Shown piece after piece: positions 36,279 to 45,827 of a stretch of DNA of 49,198 bases (the first letter of the stretch is position 1; each line of letters opens with the position of its first letter). Origin of the DNA: Psychrobacter glacincola (lineage in GTDB: Bacteria > Pseudomonadota > Gammaproteobacteria > Pseudomonadales > Moraxellaceae); the NCBI RefSeq assembly GCF_904846215.1, contig NZ_CAJGZK010000022.1:1-49198 (forward strand), given 5' to 3'. Below the pieces are notes generated by a model. The model ran no database searches. It was not told the origin of the DNA and was given only the letters and a program-made list of their open reading frames with translations. A program made the translations under genes and the position numbers.

Positions 36279-37559
36279 ATGCGCCTGACGAAGCTAAAGG
36301 ATGCTTTTGTACGCAGTGCAGCTTACGAGCGACGGTTTTTAGCCAAAAATCCGTGGGACTTGGCGATGGTGGTGTGGATACCACTGGCTACCGTGCTATT
36401 GATTTGGTGGATTTTTTCACAAATACAAATTACAGATTTACCTATTGGCGTGATTGATAATGATCGGGGGCCTGTCGCTAATACGGCGCTGCGGTATTTG
36501 GAAGCCAATCCCAATTTAACGGTAAAGCAGCTATATCACTCGCCTGCTGCGGCAAAAGCCGCTATCTTGCAACGCGATATCTATGCAATCGTGATTATCC
36601 CTGAAGATTTTTCTCGCAATATCTTATTAAGTAAGCCTGCGCCTATCGTACTACAAGTCAACGCCCAATATGGCACCCACTCTGGCATTATTCAAGCCAG
36701 TGTACAGTCTGTCATCGGTACCTTGTCCGCAGGTGTTGAGATCAAGCGTTTGGTCAAGCAAGGTATGGCCCCATCGCAAGCCGCGATTGCTTACGCTCCT
36801 ATTAGCATTCAGCGTATCAGCTTGTTCAATGCCGCGACTGATTATCAGCAATTCTTGGCGTCGACAGTCATCCCTGCGCTGCTACATATATTAGCAATGG
36901 TCATTGGTGCAACGACGATCGGTCGTGAGCTGCGTGACAAGCGAATCGGACGCTGGTATCGCTTTATTGATGGTAGCCGCCCTCATTTAGCATTACCGTC
37001 TAATGATATTAAAACAAGTAGTTCAGAAAAGGTTTCAGAAAAATCAGCACCAAAAACAGTAAGTATATTGGTACTCATATTCGGCTTATTAGGTAAGTAC
37101 TTTTGGCCGCTACTTGCTTACAGTATATGGGCGATATTGGCGCTATGGCTTGCAGCCCCGCAGCAAGCTGTTCCAATCAGCTCCCTTATTGTCACTTATC
37201 TCAGCCTTATATTACTCATCATGCTATCTTTTTGGCTCGGGGCTATACTTACTTTAAACTCATTCTCATTACGTATGGGTTTATCTTCGACGGGGTTTAT
37301 CTCAGCGCCATCCTATGCCTTTGCAGGGGTTACCTTTCCTTATATCGCAATTAGTGAGAACGCGCAGCATTGGTCAGATGTGCTGCCGCTTACCCACTAT
37401 CTGAAGCTACACATTGCACAGTTACAGATGCAGGCTCCCGTTATTATCTCTCTGCCTATTTTATATGGTCTTACTATAGCGACGCTGATTGCGCTGTACT
37501 TAACGGCTTTATTAACGAGACGGGCGCTGGCGCATCCTGAACGCTGGGGAGCACGCTGA
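36279..37559 (+). CDS. ABC-2 type transporter permease (first of two)
   Basis: Inner-membrane permease of the ABC-2 (YhhJ/YbhR-like) type, 426 residues. One transmembrane helix near 28-48 (LAMVVWIPLATVLLIWWIF) is followed by a ~150-residue extracytoplasmic domain (IGVIDNDRGPVANTALRYLEANPNLTVKQ ... ALQRDIYAIVIIPEDFSR). Five or so helices fill the C-terminal half. The pattern of a short V-D-N-D-R-G opening and IYAIVIIP is the usual one for these exporters. The end overlaps the next gene by one base (TGATG). No Walker A or ABC signature is present in it or nearby, so the energy source is unclear. Substrate unknown. Confidence 0.88.
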   Translation: MRLTKLKDAFVRSAAYERRFLAKNPWDLAMVVWIPLATVLLIWWIFSQIQITDLPIGVIDNDRGPVANTALRYLEANPNLTVKQLYHSPAAAKAAILQRDIYAIVIIPEDFSRNILLSKPAPIVLQVNAQYGTHSGIIQASVQSVIGTLSAGVEIKRLVKQGMAPSQAAIAYAPISIQRISLFNAATDYQQFLASTVIPALLHILAMVIGATTIGRELRDKRIGRWYRFIDGSRPHLALPSNDIKTSSSEKVSEKSAPKTVSILVLIFGLLGKYFWPLLAYSIWAILALWLAAPQQAVPISSLIVTYLSLILLIMLSFWLGAILTLNSFSLRMGLSSTGFISAPSYAFAGVTFPYIAISENAQHWSDVLPLTHYLKLHIAQLQMQAPVIISLPILYGLTIATLIALYLTALLTRRALAHPERWGAR

Positions 37560-38755
37560 TGTCATCGTCATCCAAAAACAAGTCCTCTACTACCATGACA
37601 GAATCAGAGAAAACTTTAGCATCGCCAAGCTTTTTCGGCAGCTTCTTACAAACTATAAAAGACGTATTTTCTGATAAAGGTGTGTTGTTATTACTGATGA
37701 TTGCGCCGATTATTTATGGCTTCTTTTATCCTTGGCCGTATTCTACAGAAGTTGTAAACCACGTGCCTGTTGGTATTGTTGATAAAGACAATAGCCCTCT
37801 GTCGCAAACCATCGTTCGCTATGCCAGTGCCAGCCCGCAGCTAGATACAAAACGCTTTTTAAATGAACAGCAAGCCATTGAAGCCATGTGGACCGATGAT
37901 ATCGCAGGCTATATGATTATCCCAAGCGGGCTTGAGCAGCAAGTGTTATCCGGCAAGGCTGCGAGTGTCAGTGTACTTGGTAATGGCGGCTATTTTTTAT
38001 TAAATAAAAACGTACAAATGGGTTTTTTACGAGCTGTTAGTACTGTCTCAGCCGGTATTGAGGTGAAAAAAAACGTGGCACAAGGGGCGTATTTAGCGAC
38101 TGCTTCTGCCAAGACTCAAGCTGTGCCCTTAAAAATTATTCCTCTATACAATCAAACAGAAGGTTATGGCGCTTACGTCGTGCCGGCAGTGTCTATTCTT
38201 ATCTTGCAACAAACACTGTTGATGTCTACAGCGATGTTGATTGGTACGTGGTATGAGCAGCGTCGTCATAGAACCACTATTCGCGGCTGGCTTGGGCGGA
38301 TCGCAGCACTGAGTATGTTTAGCTTCGTGATTGGCTGTTTTTATTATGGTTGGGCATTTGAGCTACATCATTATCCGCGCGGGCAAAATATGCTGGGCAG
38401 TTTGTTATTTTTGCTGCTATTTTGTCCGACAGTCGCGACCCTTGGCTGTCTATTGGGACTTTGGTTTCGCCAGCGTGAGCGCAGTATGCAAATCCTGATA
38501 TTTAGCTCGCTACCGATGTTTTTCGTCAGTGGTTATCCTTGGCCTGCCCATCAATTGCCCGAGTTTTTGCAAGTTATTCGCTGGTTATTGCCGACGACGC
38601 CTGGCATCAATACTTCCGTGCAGCTTAACCAGATGGGTGCCAGTATCGCGCAAGTAGCGACCGGTTTTTATGTGTTGGCAGGATTGTGGGCTTTTTACTT
38701 TATCCTGCTTTTGCTATTCCGCTGGTTTACTGCAGAGCGTAAAAGCGTTTATTAA
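37559..38755 (+). CDS. ABC-2 type transporter permease (second of two)
   Basis: A 398-residue paralogue-like partner of the preceding permease. A polar N-terminus of ~30 residues precedes one transmembrane helix (about 47-63, VLLLLMIAPIIYGFFY). The extracytoplasmic domain has VGIVDKDNSPLSQTIVRYASASPQLDTKR and IAGYMIIPSGLEQQ, matching the first permease's ID(N)DRGP and IVIIPEDF blocks. The C-terminal half has multiple helices with SGYPWPAHQLP in a loop, a common ABC-2 feature. The start codon overlaps the previous stop (TGATG). Two different permeases suggest a heterodimeric inner-membrane unit working with the HlyD-like adaptor and TolC-like channel. A bidirectional terminator follows at once. 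Confidence 0.88.
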   Translation: MSSSSKNKSSTTMTESEKTLASPSFFGSFLQTIKDVFSDKGVLLLLMIAPIIYGFFYPWPYSTEVVNHVPVGIVDKDNSPLSQTIVRYASASPQLDTKRFLNEQQAIEAMWTDDIAGYMIIPSGLEQQVLSGKAASVSVLGNGGYFLLNKNVQMGFLRAVSTVSAGIEVKKNVAQGAYLATASAKTQAVPLKIIPLYNQTEGYGAYVVPAVSILILQQTLLMSTAMLIGTWYEQRRHRTTIRGWLGRIAALSMFSFVIGCFYYGWAFELHHYPRGQNMLGSLLFLLLFCPTVATLGCLLGLWFRQRERSMQILIFSSLPMFFVSGYPWPAHQLPEFLQVIRWLLPTTPGINTSVQLNQMGASIAQVATGFYVLAGLWAFYFILLLLFRWFTAERKSVY

Positions 38756-38762
38756 AGTGAAT

Positions 38763-38797
38763 AAAAAAAGCGCCTGTATGATTACAGGCGCTTTTTT
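38763..38797. terminator. strong bidirectional terminator
   Basis: AAAAAAGCGCCTGTA, loop TGAT, TACAGGCGCTTTTTT, a ~15-bp perfect stem flanked by A- and T-runs, between the convergent exporter operon and sthA. Confidence 0.92.
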
Positions 38798-38824
38798 ATT
38801 AACTGACTCTCATACCCTTAATCA

Positions 38825-40468
38825 CTATAAGACACGATTCAGACCGTTCAATGCGGCAACGCGATAGGCTTCTGCCATCGTTGGATAGTTAAAAGTCGTA
38901 TTAACAAAGTATTCAAGCGTGGCATTACACTTCATCACGGCTTGCCCAATATGAATAATCTCTGAGGCATGATTGCCGTAGCAATGAATCCCCAAAATCT
39001 CTAACGTCTCACGGTGGAATAGGATTTTTAAAACCCCTGAGCGCTCACCGATGATTTGCGCGCGTGCCAGATGTTTGAAGAATGCCTGACCCACTTCATA
39101 AGGGACTTTGGCATCCGTTAATTCTTGCTCTGTTTTACCGATACATGAAATTTCAGGAATAGTATAGATGCCTGTTGGTACACTTGATACCGGTTCTGCA
39201 TCACGGTCACCGACCATAAAGGCAGCAGCACAGCGACCTTGATCATAAGCAGCTGAAGCCAGCGACGGCCAACCGATAACGTCGCCCGCCGCATAAATAT
39301 TTTCAACTTCGGTACAGTACGTATCATCAACTTTCAGTTGACCACGGCTATTGGCTTCTAAACCTAGGCATTCTAAATTTAAGCCTTCGGTATTACCTGA
39401 GCGTCCATTTGACCACAAAATCGCATCAGATTTGATTTTCTTACCACTTTTTAGATGTAGAATCACACAGTCATCATGCGTTTCTAAATGGTCAATCTCT
39501 TCATTGCTACGGATAACCACGCCGAACTGACGGAAATCATGAGCGATGGCATCACTGATTTCACTGTCAAGGTAGCTCAACAGCTGATTTTGGTTATTAA
39601 TCAAATCCACTTTATAGCCAAGACCAGTGAAGATAGAGGCATATTCACAACCAATTACGCCTGCACCATAAATAATAATTTTCTTAACCACATAATCCAT
39701 TTGTAGGATTTTGTCAGAATCAAAGACGCGTGGATGATTGAAGTCTAAGATATCAGGGCGATACGGACGGCTACCGACGGTAATGATGGCTTTATTAAAG
39801 GTGATGGTTTCAAAAGTATTTTCATCAATTTCGATACGTATGGTGTTTTTATCAACAAAATTTGCCCAGCCATGAATCACTTCAATCTGGTTGCGCTCAT
39901 AGAATCTGGTGTGGGTATTGACCTGCTGACGAATCACATTTCGCGCTTTGGCAAGCACGATATTGAGCGGTACTTGATGATAATTCATCGTCTTGGTAAA
40001 CATCTGGTCACGGCGAAAGTTAATCAAGTTAAAGACCGACTGACGCAAAGCTTTACTTGGAATCGTACCAACATGGGTACAGTTACCACCTACTTGCTCA
40101 CGCGGGTCGATAACCACAACCTTCTTGCCCGATTTGGCAAGCTTCATGGCAGCAGCTTCGCCAGCAGGACCTGCACCCAATACGACTGCATCATATTCAA
40201 ACTCATGCTTATCGCTTTTTAGACGTTGTGAATCCTTGGTAAAGCCAGATTTTACATCAATACGCGTATCATCTAGTGGATTGACCAAATCTGGATGATG
40301 CATGATGTCTTCAGTAACTTGCTCATGCGTTTGTTCGATTTTCTCTTTCTTGTTTTTACCCTCAGTATGCTCAGGGTTTGGCACACGACCACTTTCCTTA
40401 TTAGAGACCTCAGTATTGGTGTCTTTACCGGTATCATTGGTCGCGTCGCCTATCGTTTTGCTTCCCAT
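38825..40468 (-). CDS. sthA: soluble pyridine nucleotide transhydrogenase
   Basis: FAD-dependent NAD(P)+ transhydrogenase (UdhA/SthA) interconverting NADPH and NADH. The 547-residue product has the FAD dinucleotide fold at YDAVVLGAGPAGEAAAMKLAKSG. It has GGNCTHVGTIPSKALRQ, where the second redox cysteine of the disulfide reductase family is Thr, as in UdhA. The NAD fold IIYGAGVIGCEYASIFTGLGYKVDLIN and the closing NTTFNYPTMAEAYRVAALNGLNR are also close to E. coli UdhA. Unlike the usual ~466 residues, it has an ~80-residue N-terminal extension that is charged and probably disordered (NDTGKDTNTEVSNKESGR). I chose the ATG with AGAGGA six bases upstream; an ATG six codons earlier (40486) would overlap that site. 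It is probably monocistronic. Confidence 0.95.
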   Translation of the reverse strand: MGSKTIGDATNDTGKDTNTEVSNKESGRVPNPEHTEGKNKKEKIEQTHEQVTEDIMHHPDLVNPLDDTRIDVKSGFTKDSQRLKSDKHEFEYDAVVLGAGPAGEAAAMKLAKSGKKVVVIDPREQVGGNCTHVGTIPSKALRQSVFNLINFRRDQMFTKTMNYHQVPLNIVLAKARNVIRQQVNTHTRFYERNQIEVIHGWANFVDKNTIRIEIDENTFETITFNKAIITVGSRPYRPDILDFNHPRVFDSDKILQMDYVVKKIIIYGAGVIGCEYASIFTGLGYKVDLINNQNQLLSYLDSEISDAIAHDFRQFGVVIRSNEEIDHLETHDDCVILHLKSGKKIKSDAILWSNGRSGNTEGLNLECLGLEANSRGQLKVDDTYCTEVENIYAAGDVIGWPSLASAAYDQGRCAAAFMVGDRDAEPVSSVPTGIYTIPEISCIGKTEQELTDAKVPYEVGQAFFKHLARAQIIGERSGVLKILFHRETLEILGIHCYGNHASEIIHIGQAVMKCNATLEYFVNTTFNYPTMAEAYRVAALNGLNRVL

Positions 40469-40665
40469 CGTGTCCTCTTTATTCATTTATAAATCTGTTT
40501 TTTTAGCGCATAGATGCCTTTATTTTTATAAGTGTCTAGATAAAAATATCCATGGTGCTAAAGTTTGTTCACCATATGTGGTGATACGTTATTTTGCAAT
40601 ATAGCCACGACTGCAACTGCCGCTTTCAAAAATACTATTTTTAAAAAAATAGTGAGTGATCTTAG

Positions 40666-41562
40666 TTAGCCAATGCGGCGTTTTAGACCGGTCATCTGTA
40701 ATATACGCGTGGCAATCTCTTCAACGGACATCTCTGACACATCGAGGCTTGGAATGCCTTGCGAGGTATAAATTCCTTGTATCGCGCGTTGCTCTTGCTG
40801 ACATTGCTGATAACTTGAGTAACGACTGCCCGCGCGGCGCTCTTGACGGATTTTCACCAAGCGATCCGTATCGATAATCAGACCAAATAGCTTGTGTTTA
40901 TGCTCGCGCAATGCTTTTGGGAGCTGATTGTCGTTTAGGTCTTCTTCGGTTAAAGGATAATTGGCGGCTCGGATACCAAATTGTAGTGCCAAGTACAATG
41001 ACGTTGGGGTTTTACCAGAGCGCGAAACACCAATCAAAATAATATCTGCGGCATGATAATGACGGGTACGTGCGCCATCATCATTGTCTAATGCAAAATG
41101 CACCGCATCGATACGCTCTTTATAAGTCTCAGAGTCAACATTATCATGCGCATGACCTGAATGCCCATCTGGCTCCACCCCAGTCTCTTCTGCTACGCGA
41201 CCGATAAGACCTTCATACATATCCAAATTACAGCTGTGCGCTGAATTGATTTTCTCTCGAATCTCAGGACTGACAATGGTATCAAACACCAGTGGTAGCA
41301 GGCCGTCTCGCTGATAGGCGGTATTGATTTGCACAACCGCATCTTCAGCACGTTCTAAATTATCCACATAAGGCAGTACTCGGGTCTCAAAAGGCACTGA
41401 AGCAAATTGGCTTAAAATAGCACGTCCAAGCGTTTCTGCGGTAATCGCCGTGCCATCAGAGATAAAAAACGCCGTTCTTATGTTTTGAGCGTTATCGACT
41501 TCTAATGCTTTCATATTCTGAATCGTAGAATTGGGTTGTGGTGACGAATGGTTTACATACAT
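40666..41562 (-). CDS. ppsR: PEP synthase regulatory protein (kinase/pyrophosphorylase)
   Basis: Bifunctional regulator that in this family phosphorylates and dephosphorylates PEP synthase (DUF299/YdiA). The 298-residue product has the N-terminal RTAFFISDGTAITAETLGRAIL motif and the P-loop GVSRSGKT at 178-185, followed by PTSLYLALQFGIRAANYPL. IIDTDRLVKIRQERR and SVEEIATRILQMTGL lie near the end, as in YdiA. It is about 20 residues longer than usual at the N-terminus, and the middle has a His/Asp-rich loop (GHSGHAHDNVDSETYKER) not typical of the family. AAGGG lies ten bases before the ATG; a later ATG at codon 17 would give the standard length but lacks such a site. It is divergent from its target gene ppsA, the normal arrangement. 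Confidence 0.94.
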   Translation of the reverse strand: MYVNHSSPQPNSTIQNMKALEVDNAQNIRTAFFISDGTAITAETLGRAILSQFASVPFETRVLPYVDNLERAEDAVVQINTAYQRDGLLPLVFDTIVSPEIREKINSAHSCNLDMYEGLIGRVAEETGVEPDGHSGHAHDNVDSETYKERIDAVHFALDNDDGARTRHYHAADIILIGVSRSGKTPTSLYLALQFGIRAANYPLTEEDLNDNQLPKALREHKHKLFGLIIDTDRLVKIRQERRAGSRYSSYQQCQQEQRAIQGIYTSQGIPSLDVSEMSVEEIATRILQMTGLKRRIG

Positions 41563-41933
41563 AACGTTGATACCCTTTTTAAATCCTTGGTTGAAACCTC
41601 AGTAGCAGCCTTTCATTTTAGCATTTAGCACTTTTTAGTTTGGTTATATGCGTCTCAAATTTTCATCTTTATTATACGCATAATAGGCGCTCAATAGGAA
41701 TCAATGTTACAGGCATACCCTTAGATTTACATAGGTTTTCACATCATAGCTCGCAGCAAAATCAACATTACTGGTGCCAAAATTTATGATCTGTCCTAAT
41801 AAATATGTAGCAAATCTCACAATTTGTATCTTTTTCATCATTTTTTTGCTTCAACCTCTCGAATTTCTCAAAATATAGGGGTATAATCGACCATTATAAT
41901 CTTTACTAAATAACCTTATTTTCTGGAGTTATC
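41563..41933. promoter_or_regulatory. divergent ppsR/ppsA promoter region
   Basis: A 371-bp spacer between divergently transcribed genes with no reading frame of note. A TATAAT at 41882-41887, about 47 bases before the ppsA start, is a plausible -10 box for ppsA, but I could not find a good -35 at the right distance. A minus-strand promoter for ppsR was not assigned. Confidence 0.45.
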
Positions 41934-44318
41934 ATGGCAGCGCAATCTACAGCACTTGTAATTAACCTTGATCAGTTAGGAAAAGACGACATTGAAATGG
42001 TCGGTGGCAAAAACGCTTCACTTGGTGAAATGATCAGCCATCTATCTGATTTGGGCGTTAGTGTTCCAGGCGGCTTTGCCACGACTTCAAATGCTTTTTA
42101 TCAGTTTCTAACAGAAACAGGCTTACTTGACAAAATCAACAGCGAGCTTAAAACCTTAGATGTTAACGATGTCAACAAACTCGCTGAGACGGGCAAAAAA
42201 ATCCGTACTTGGATTATTGAGCAAGAGCTGCCAAAAGATCTTGAGCAAGCGGTTCGTGATTCATTCGAAGAGATGAGCGATGGTAAAGAGATTGCTGTTG
42301 CGGTACGTTCTTCTGCTACGGCTGAAGATTTGCCAGACGCCTCATTTGCCGGTCAACAAGAAACCTTCTTGAATATTCGCGGCATTGATAACGTCCTTAT
42401 TGCTATTAAAGAAGTTTTTGCTTCCCTTTATAATGACCGTGCCATCTCATATCGTGTCCATAAAGGCTTTGAGCATGAAGGTGTTGCTCTATCTGCTGCC
42501 GTACAACGTATGGTTCGTTCAGAAACGGGTGCGGCTGGTGTGATGTTCACCCTAGATACCGAAAGTGGTTTTGACCAAGTGGTCTTTATTACCTCAAGCT
42601 ATGGCCTTGGCGAGATGGTCGTGCAAGGCGCGGTAAACCCTGACGAATTCTATGTGTCAAAACAATTACTTGCTAACGGCAAACCTGCGATTATCCGTCG
42701 CAACTTAGGTAGCAAGCATAAGAAAATGATTTATGGTGATGAAGGTAGTACCACCAAATCTGTAAAAATCATTGATGTCGAAAAAGAAGATCGCATGCAG
42801 TTTTCTTTGTCTACTGAAGAGTTGAACTCACTTGCCAAGCAAGCGATGACCATTGAAAAGCATTACGGTCAAGCGATGGACATCGAGTGGGCAAAAGACG
42901 GCGATACCAATGAAATCTTCATTGTTCAAGCCCGTCCTGAAACCGTTAAGAGCCGTCAAGACAGCAACGTCATGGAACGCTATGTCATTAACACCACTGG
43001 TGCCAAAGTATTGTGCGAAGGTCGCTCAATCGGTCAACGAATTGGTGCTGGTAAAGTTCGTATCGTGAATAACTTAAACGAGATGGACAAAGTACAAGAA
43101 GGTGATGTGCTAGTATCAGACATGACGGATCCGGATTGGGAACCCGTCATGAAGCGTGCTTCTGCTATCATTACTAACCGTGGTGGTCGTACCTGTCACG
43201 CGGCGATTATTGCTCGTGAGCTTGGCGTACCAGCGATTGTTGGTTGTGGTAATGCCACAGAATTATTGGTTGATGGTCAAGACGTTACCGCCTCTTGTGC
43301 TGAAGGTGACACAGGCTTTATCTACGAAGGTCAGCTTGATTTTGAAGTAAAGACCAACTCTGTTGAGTCTATGCCAGAACTTGCATTCAAAGTAATGATG
43401 AACGTTGGTAACCCAGATCGTGCCTTCTCATTCACCCAAATGCCAAACGAAGGTATTGGTCTTGCCCGTCTTGAGTTCATCATCAACCGTATGATTGGTG
43501 TGCATCCAAAAGCCTTGCTAAACATGAATAGCTTGCCACGTGAAATCTCACAAGCAATCAATGAGCGTATCGCAGGTTATGCTTCTCCGATTGATTTCTA
43601 CGTTGATAAATTGGTTGAAGGTATCTCAACCCTAGCGGTAGCCTTTATGGATCAGCCAGTTATCGTTCGTATGTCAGATTTCAAATCAAACGAATATGCT
43701 AACTTGCTTGGTGGTAAATTGTACGAGCCATCAGAAGAAAACCCAATGCTTGGTTTCCGTGGTGCTAGCCGCTACGTGTCTGACAATTTCCGTGACTGCT
43801 TTGAGCTTGAGTGTAAAGCGCTTAAGCGTGTACGTGATGAGATGGGCTTGACCAACGTCGAGATTATGATTCCATTCGTCCGTACCGTTGGTGAAGCCAA
43901 ACAAGTCATCGAATTACTTGAAAAAAATGGTCTGAAACGTGGTGAAAACGGTCTACGCGTCATTATGATGTGTGAGCTACCAACCAACGCCCTACTAGCG
44001 GAAGAATTCCTTGAGCACTTTGATGGCTTCTCAATCGGTTCAAACGACTTAACGCAGCTAACGCTTGGTCTTGACCGTGACTCAGGTATCGTCTCACATC
44101 TATTCGATGAGCGTGATCCTGCGGTTAAAAAGCTATTGTCTATGGCAATTGATGCTTGTCGTAAAGCAGGTAAATACGTCGGTATTTGTGGTCAAGGTCC
44201 ATCAGATCATCCGGATCTTGCTTACTGGCTCATGGAGCAAGGCATCAGCTCTGTGTCATTAAACCCTGACTCAGTATTAGATACGTGGTTCTTCTTAGCG
44301 GGTGAAGAAGTAAAGTAA
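41934..44318 (+). CDS. ppsA: phosphoenolpyruvate synthase
   Basis: Converts pyruvate + ATP + water to PEP + AMP + Pi, the gluconeogenic entry from pyruvate. The 794-residue product has the N-terminal ATP-grasp part ([37 protein letters not shown]). The swivelling phosphohistidine motif is [15 protein letters not shown], with His422 equivalent to E. coli His421. The C-terminal PEP/pyruvate domain has [19 protein letters not shown] and the catalytic cysteine in [11 protein letters not shown]. Length and motifs match E. coli PpsA closely. TGGAG lies upstream of the ATG. It is divergent from ppsR, whose product controls it by reversible phosphorylation. Confidence 0.97.
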   Translation: MAAQSTALVINLDQLGKDDIEMVGGKNASLGEMISHLSDLGVSVPGGFATTSNAFYQFLTETGLLDKINSELKTLDVNDVNKLAETGKKIRTWIIEQELPKDLEQAVRDSFEEMSDGKEIAVAVRSSATAEDLPDASFAGQQETFLNIRGIDNVLIAIKEVFASLYNDRAISYRVHKGFEHEGVALSAAVQRMVRSETGAAGVMFTLDTESGFDQVVFITSSYGLGEMVVQGAVNPDEFYVSKQLLANGKPAIIRRNLGSKHKKMIYGDEGSTTKSVKIIDVEKEDRMQFSLSTEELNSLAKQAMTIEKHYGQAMDIEWAKDGDTNEIFIVQARPETVKSRQDSNVMERYVINTTGAKVLCEGRSIGQRIGAGKVRIVNNLNEMDKVQEGDVLVSDMTDPDWEPVMKRASAIITNRGGRTCHAAIIARELGVPAIVGCGNATELLVDGQDVTASCAEGDTGFIYEGQLDFEVKTNSVESMPELAFKVMMNVGNPDRAFSFTQMPNEGIGLARLEFIINRMIGVHPKALLNMNSLPREISQAINERIAGYASPIDFYVDKLVEGISTLAVAFMDQPVIVRMSDFKSNEYANLLGGKLYEPSEENPMLGFRGASRYVSDNFRDCFELECKALKRVRDEMGLTNVEIMIPFVRTVGEAKQVIELLEKNGLKRGENGLRVIMMCELPTNALLAEEFLEHFDGFSIGSNDLTQLTLGLDRDSGIVSHLFDERDPAVKKLLSMAIDACRKAGKYVGICGQGPSDHPDLAYWLMEQGISSVSLNPDSVLDTWFFLAGEEVK

Positions 44319-44398
44319 GCTGCTGTCTAAAGGTTACCTACTAAAGATTACGTACTAAAGATTAGTAGTAACAAGCAATACTAGTACACTTTATTATT

Positions 44399-44450
44399 AG
44401 GGTTTGTTTGCCAATCATCATTAATTTTGATGAAATAGCATACAAACCCT
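44399..44450 (+). repeat. inverted repeat (hairpin) after ppsA
   Basis: Outer arms AGGGTTTGT and ACAAACCCT enclose a smaller CATCA/TGATG hairpin. About 80 bases after the ppsA stop. There is no T-run, so it is more an RNA structure, perhaps a 3' stabilising one, than a classical terminator. Confidence 0.5.
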
Positions 44451-44555
44451 ATGCTGTATTTAACACATCAGTATGCTTCTAAAAAAAGACGACTTGTGAA
44501 TTTTAAATACGCCCTAATATAGTCATCTAAGATATGACCAACGATGTAGGCAACT

Positions 44556-45542
44556 ATGCAGATTTTCCTTGCTCGAAATAACGTACAAGCCGGTCCATAT
44601 ACTTTGGATCAGTTCAATATCATGCTCACCTCTGGTGAGGTGTTATTAGATGATTTGGTCTGGCATGAAGGCTTAGATCAATGGCAGCGCGTGGGCAACT
44701 TGACTAATAATCAAGCCTTTTATAGCCCAACTCATGTAGCAATGCCTGAGGTTAATGATTCTATCATTAACAACGTCACTATCTTCCCAGAAGACGATGC
44801 AGCAGATACCAATAAAGACAAACAGTCCGTATCGCTAGATCGCCTATATGGCAAGCCTGAGCGCTCAAAAGACACGGCTAAAAACTCCAAAGCGGACATG
44901 ACAACCAATCGTCAATACAAGCCAAATAGTCATGTGTCATTAAACAAGTCTAACGCTGCCAAAGCCAATTCAGCGAAAGATAAAGTAGTCGGTAATGTGG
45001 TACTGGCTCCTATCATGTCACGGGTATTGGCAACGGCGCTTAATGCTTTACTGTATTTATTAGCCATTTTCCCGCTAGTGATGGCATTGACCAAGATGGA
45101 TGTCGATTATACCAAGTTCCAAAACATTCAAGACATGGACGCCGCTTATCAGTATTCAATGACATTGATGGAAAGCTTGCCTAGCAGCACGTTGCTGATA
45201 TCGCAGGTCATGGTCTTTGGTTTGTTTGCCCTGCAATTGTTATTTATCACCTTGCGTGGTCAATCACTGGGTAAAATGATTACAGGTATTCGCGTGGTCG
45301 ATCAAACCACTCATCGTCTACCGTCGTTTTTAAAACTTATCGGTATGCGTACCTTTTTGCTGTTTATTATTTATAATTTACTGTTCTCTTTTACCAGCTT
45401 TTTGGGTTTTGTTGTTGTTGCCATTCATTATTATATGGCTTCTAAAAGTCCTGAAAACATTGGTTGGCATGACAAATTGGCCAAAACTTTGGTGGTCAAA
45501 GCGGATAGCAGTCAATTGGTAAAAAAACCAAAAATAAAATAA
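44556..45542 (+). CDS. GYF_2 + RDD-domain membrane protein
   Basis: A 328-residue product. The N-terminal ~50 residues form a GYF_2-type domain (ARNNVQAGPYTLDQFNIMLTSGEVLLDDLVWHEGLDQW). A ~95-residue polar Lys/Asn/Ser/Asp-rich linker follows. From about 148 there is a three-helix RDD-type membrane domain. The GQSLGKMITGIRVVDQTTHRLPSF segment is the diagnostic conserved loop of RDD proteins, and WHDKLAKTLVV ends it. The first helix has SRVLATALNALLYLL, where RDD proteins normally have an aspartate; here it is Asn. RDD proteins are linked to Na+/H+ antiport or transport in some bacteria, but the role here is unknown. It is monocistronic with its own terminator before the ribosomal operon. Confidence 0.85.
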   Translation: MQIFLARNNVQAGPYTLDQFNIMLTSGEVLLDDLVWHEGLDQWQRVGNLTNNQAFYSPTHVAMPEVNDSIINNVTIFPEDDAADTNKDKQSVSLDRLYGKPERSKDTAKNSKADMTTNRQYKPNSHVSLNKSNAAKANSAKDKVVGNVVLAPIMSRVLATALNALLYLLAIFPLVMALTKMDVDYTKFQNIQDMDAAYQYSMTLMESLPSSTLLISQVMVFGLFALQLLFITLRGQSLGKMITGIRVVDQTTHRLPSFLKLIGMRTFLLFIIYNLLFSFTSFLGFVVVAIHYYMASKSPENIGWHDKLAKTLVVKADSSQLVKKPKIK

Positions 45543-45583
45543 CTTAACTTTTGGTTATTGATAATATCTCTTATGTTTGTCAT

Positions 45584-45611
45584 AAAAAGCGGCGTATCAG
45601 CGTTGCTTTTT
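45584..45611 (+). terminator. terminator after the RDD gene
   Basis: AAAAAGCGGCG, loop TATCAG, CGTTGCTTTTT: an 11-bp stem including two G-U pairs, followed by further T, 41 bases after the stop. Confidence 0.75.
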
Positions 45612-45675
45612 TATTGATAAAGAAACCCTGTATTCAATGAATATTTTTAATTAACAGCCGCGCATTGATTAACCT

Positions 45676-45704
45676 TTGTGTTCATCAGTAACTACTGTTA
45701 TAAT
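45676..45704 (+). promoter_or_regulatory. candidate rpsF promoter
   Basis: TTGTGT (45676-45681), a 17-bp gap, then a perfect TATAAT (45699-45704), about 130 bases before rpsF. Transcription from here would make a leader of roughly 120 nt. Confidence 0.5.
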
Positions 45705-45781
45705 ATGGCGCTTTATAAACTAAGCTTATTCTCTGTTAATTATTTATAATAATGGGTAGGATTTGAGCTTACCTTATAAAT

Positions 45782-45827
45782 CTCCTTGCTATTAACATAG
45801 GGTTAATAGCTACTAATCCGTAAGGAG
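45782..45827 (+). promoter_or_regulatory. S6:S18-type autoregulatory mRNA leader of rpsF
   Basis: CTCCTT (45782-45787) pairs perfectly with the Shine-Dalgarno AAGGAG (45822-45827). This encloses a 9-bp perfect hairpin GCTATTAAC/GTTAATAGC (45788-45796 and 45802-45810) and an unpaired segment TACTAATCCGT with CCG at 45818-45820. A closing stem, an inner hairpin and a bulge with a conserved CCG is the described layout of the S6:S18 ribosomal leader, to which the bS6-bS18 complex binds as a mimic of its 16S site. Here the stem itself covers the ribosome-binding site. The pairing is seen directly; regulation is inferred from the family. Confidence 0.75.
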
